NCBI GenBank assembly: GCA_002440765.1
Contig: DJVC01000006.1
Coordinates: forward strand, 314 to 7,383
Direction of reading: 5' to 3'
Source: a bacterium UBP3_UBA6266
GTDB lineage: Bacteria; Auribacterota; UBA6266
DNA length: 7,070 nucleotides
The notes beneath the pieces were generated by a model. That model had not been told where the DNA came from. It ran no database searches and was given only the letters and a program-made list of their open reading frames with translations. This document shows positions 6,078-7,070 of this stretch, one piece after another. Each line of letters opens with the position of its first letter. The first letter of the stretch is position 1. The position numbers and the translations under genes were made by a program.

Positions 6078-7070
6078 TTTTTTCCTTTATGCGGCTTTTA
6101 AATCTCGGCAATTTTCCTTTCTTAACTATATAATCTACCTCTTTACCTTCTATAACTTCTCTTGCAAGCAGGGCTTTGCCAAGCAGGACCATTTTATCCC
6201 TGTTTTTATTTAAAATCTCTTTTGCCCGCTCATAGCAGTAATCTATCACTTTTCTGACTTCTTCATCTATCTGGACGGCGGTTTGTTCGCTGTAATCCTG
6301 ATGTCTTGAAATTTCTCTTCCCAGAAAAATATGTTCCTCTCTCTCTCCAAAAGTCATCGGGCCCATTTTATCGCTCATTCCCCATTCGCACACCATGGCT
6401 CTTGAAAGTTTAGTCGCCCTTTTTAAATCGCTTTTAGCTCCCGAAGTAATGTCGCCGATTATCATTTCTTCGGCCACTCTTCCGCCGAGCAACGCGGTTA
6501 TATCATCGAGTATTTCCTTTTTCCCTTCCAGGTATTTATCTTTTTCGGGCAGATGCATAGTCGCGCCCAGAAAAGCTATCCCGCGGGGAATTATCGTAAC
6601 CTTATGAACGGGGTCTGTATATTCCAGGATGCTCTGCAGTATAGCGTGCCCGGCTTCATGATAAGCGATAATCTCCTTCTCTTTTTCGTCAATCGTCCTG
6701 CTTCTTCTCTCTTTCCCGAAAGCAACTTTATCCCTTGCCTCTTCAAGGTCATCGAGAAACACTTCTTTCAGGTCTTTTCTCGCCGCAAGCAGAGCGGCTT
6801 CATTTATAAGGTTGGCAAGGTCGGCCCCTGAAAAACCGGGTGTCCCCCTGGCTATAATACTTAACTCGACATCTTTGGAAATTTTTATTTTTTTTGCGTG
6901 GACCCGGAGTATCTGTTCCCTGCCTCTCAAGTCGGGAAAATCTATAACTATCTGCCTGTCAAAACGGCCGGGCCTCAAAAGCGCCGGATCAAGCACATCG
7001 GGCCTGTTTGTGGCGGCTATCAGAATCACTCCTTCTTTTGTGTTAAACCCGTCCATCTCGACCAGCAGCT
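5971..7070 (-). CDS. ftsH: ATP-dependent zinc metalloprotease FtsH, C-terminal part (N-terminus outside the window)
   Basis: FtsH is a membrane-anchored hexameric AAA+ protease that unfolds and degrades membrane and short-lived cytosolic proteins. The frame is open at the right edge, reading LLVEMDGF, which directly follows the Walker B region of the family. The transmembrane helices, Walker A and Walker B therefore lie outside, and about 366 codons are present. Numbering from the Met at 7056: the second region of homology [19 protein letters not shown] (16-34) has the arginine fingers Arg28 and Arg31; [15 protein letters not shown] (74-88) follows; the M41 zinc motif HEAGH is at 133-137; [10 protein letters not shown] (201-210) supplies the third zinc ligand Asp210. 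The tail after about 320 is rich in Lys and Glu and ends with a proline-containing stretch (NNPPPQKAK). The gene stops with TGA at 5973-5971, inside folP, and is the most upstream visible gene of the operon. Confidence 0.97.
   Translation of the reverse strand, partial: LLVEMDGFNTKEGVILIAATNRPDVLDPALLRPGRFDRQIVIDFPDLRGREQILRVHAKKIKISKDVELSIIARGTPGFSGADLANLINEAALLAARKDLKEVFLDDLEEARDKVAFGKERRSRTIDEKEKEIIAYHEAGHAILQSILEYTDPVHKVTIIPRGIAFLGATMHLPEKDKYLEGKKEILDDITALLGGRVAEEMIIGDITSGAKSDLKRATKLSRAMVCEWGMSDKMGPMTFGEREEHIFLGREISRHQDYSEQTAVQIDEEVRKVIDYCYERAKEILNKNRDKMVLLGKALLAREVIEGKEVDYIVKKGKLPRFKSRIKEKSASKKKDTVKKTEKTPEERARENIPDNNPPPQKAK
6075..6088 (-). promoter_or_regulatory. ribosome binding site and GTG start candidate of folP inside ftsH
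   Basis: On the minus strand AAAGGA (6088-6083) is followed by five As and GTG (6077-6075). The signal lies in the lysine-rich 3' coding region of ftsH, where AAA and GAA codons are frequent, so a purine-rich match could be accidental. It is nevertheless the only SD-supported GTG, ATG or TTG start that keeps the whole N-terminal domain of FolP. Confidence 0.45.

Noticed and set aside
1..7070. A new defence, secretion or biosynthetic system
   Set aside because: Every protein-coding gene is a well-known housekeeping family in a known type of neighbourhood, and the spacers are too short to hide another protein gene of normal size. CRISPR-like spaced repeats were also looked for and not seen.

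Overview
The window is an ordinary bacterial housekeeping cluster. All genes lie on the minus strand, so it reads right to left: ftsH (C-terminal part, running off the right edge), folP, cdaA, a YbbR/CdaR gene, pdxJ, acpS, a fused nnrE-nnrD gene, and finally the 5' end of a tRNA gene cut by the left edge. All seven proteins are recognised from internal motifs. Coding is dense: only two gaps exceed 10 nt, one of 215 nt (pdxJ to acpS) and one of 172 nt (nnrDE to tRNA), and no gene-free stretch reaches 300 bases. I see no insertion sequence, integrase, CRISPR array, phage gene or toxin-antitoxin pair, and no frameshift or internal stop.

Right block (7070 to 2323): ftsH overlaps folP by about 107 nt if the SD-supported GTG start is used. 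folP and cdaA share one base (TAATG), cdaA and the YbbR gene overlap by 4 nt (ATGA), and pdxJ starts 10 nt after the YbbR stop behind a good ribosome binding site. This spacing implies one transcript with translational coupling. It combines membrane protein quality control (FtsH), folate synthesis (FolP), cyclic di-AMP synthesis and its membrane regulator (CdaA, YbbR/CdaR) and pyridoxal phosphate synthesis (PdxJ). The usual third partner of the c-di-AMP block, glmM, is not at the expected place after the YbbR gene.

Left block (2107 to 1): after a 215-nt spacer with two inverted repeats comes acpS, which starts at TTG, then, 4 nt later, the bifunctional NAD(P)HX epimerase/dehydratase. A 172-nt spacer with a perfect 10-bp inverted repeat and a plausible sigma-70-like promoter precedes the tRNA, most likely a threonine tRNA, though the anticodon lies outside the window.

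The organism is a bacterium of moderate base composition. The gene order with a long-form FolP (N-terminal extension of about 155 residues) resembles operons I know from Desulfobacterota-like and uncultivated lineages such as Omnitrophota or Elusimicrobiota. This placement is inference and of low confidence. I did not find a new biological system; the points worth a second look are the ftsH/folP overprint, the missing glmM, and the two structured spacers.
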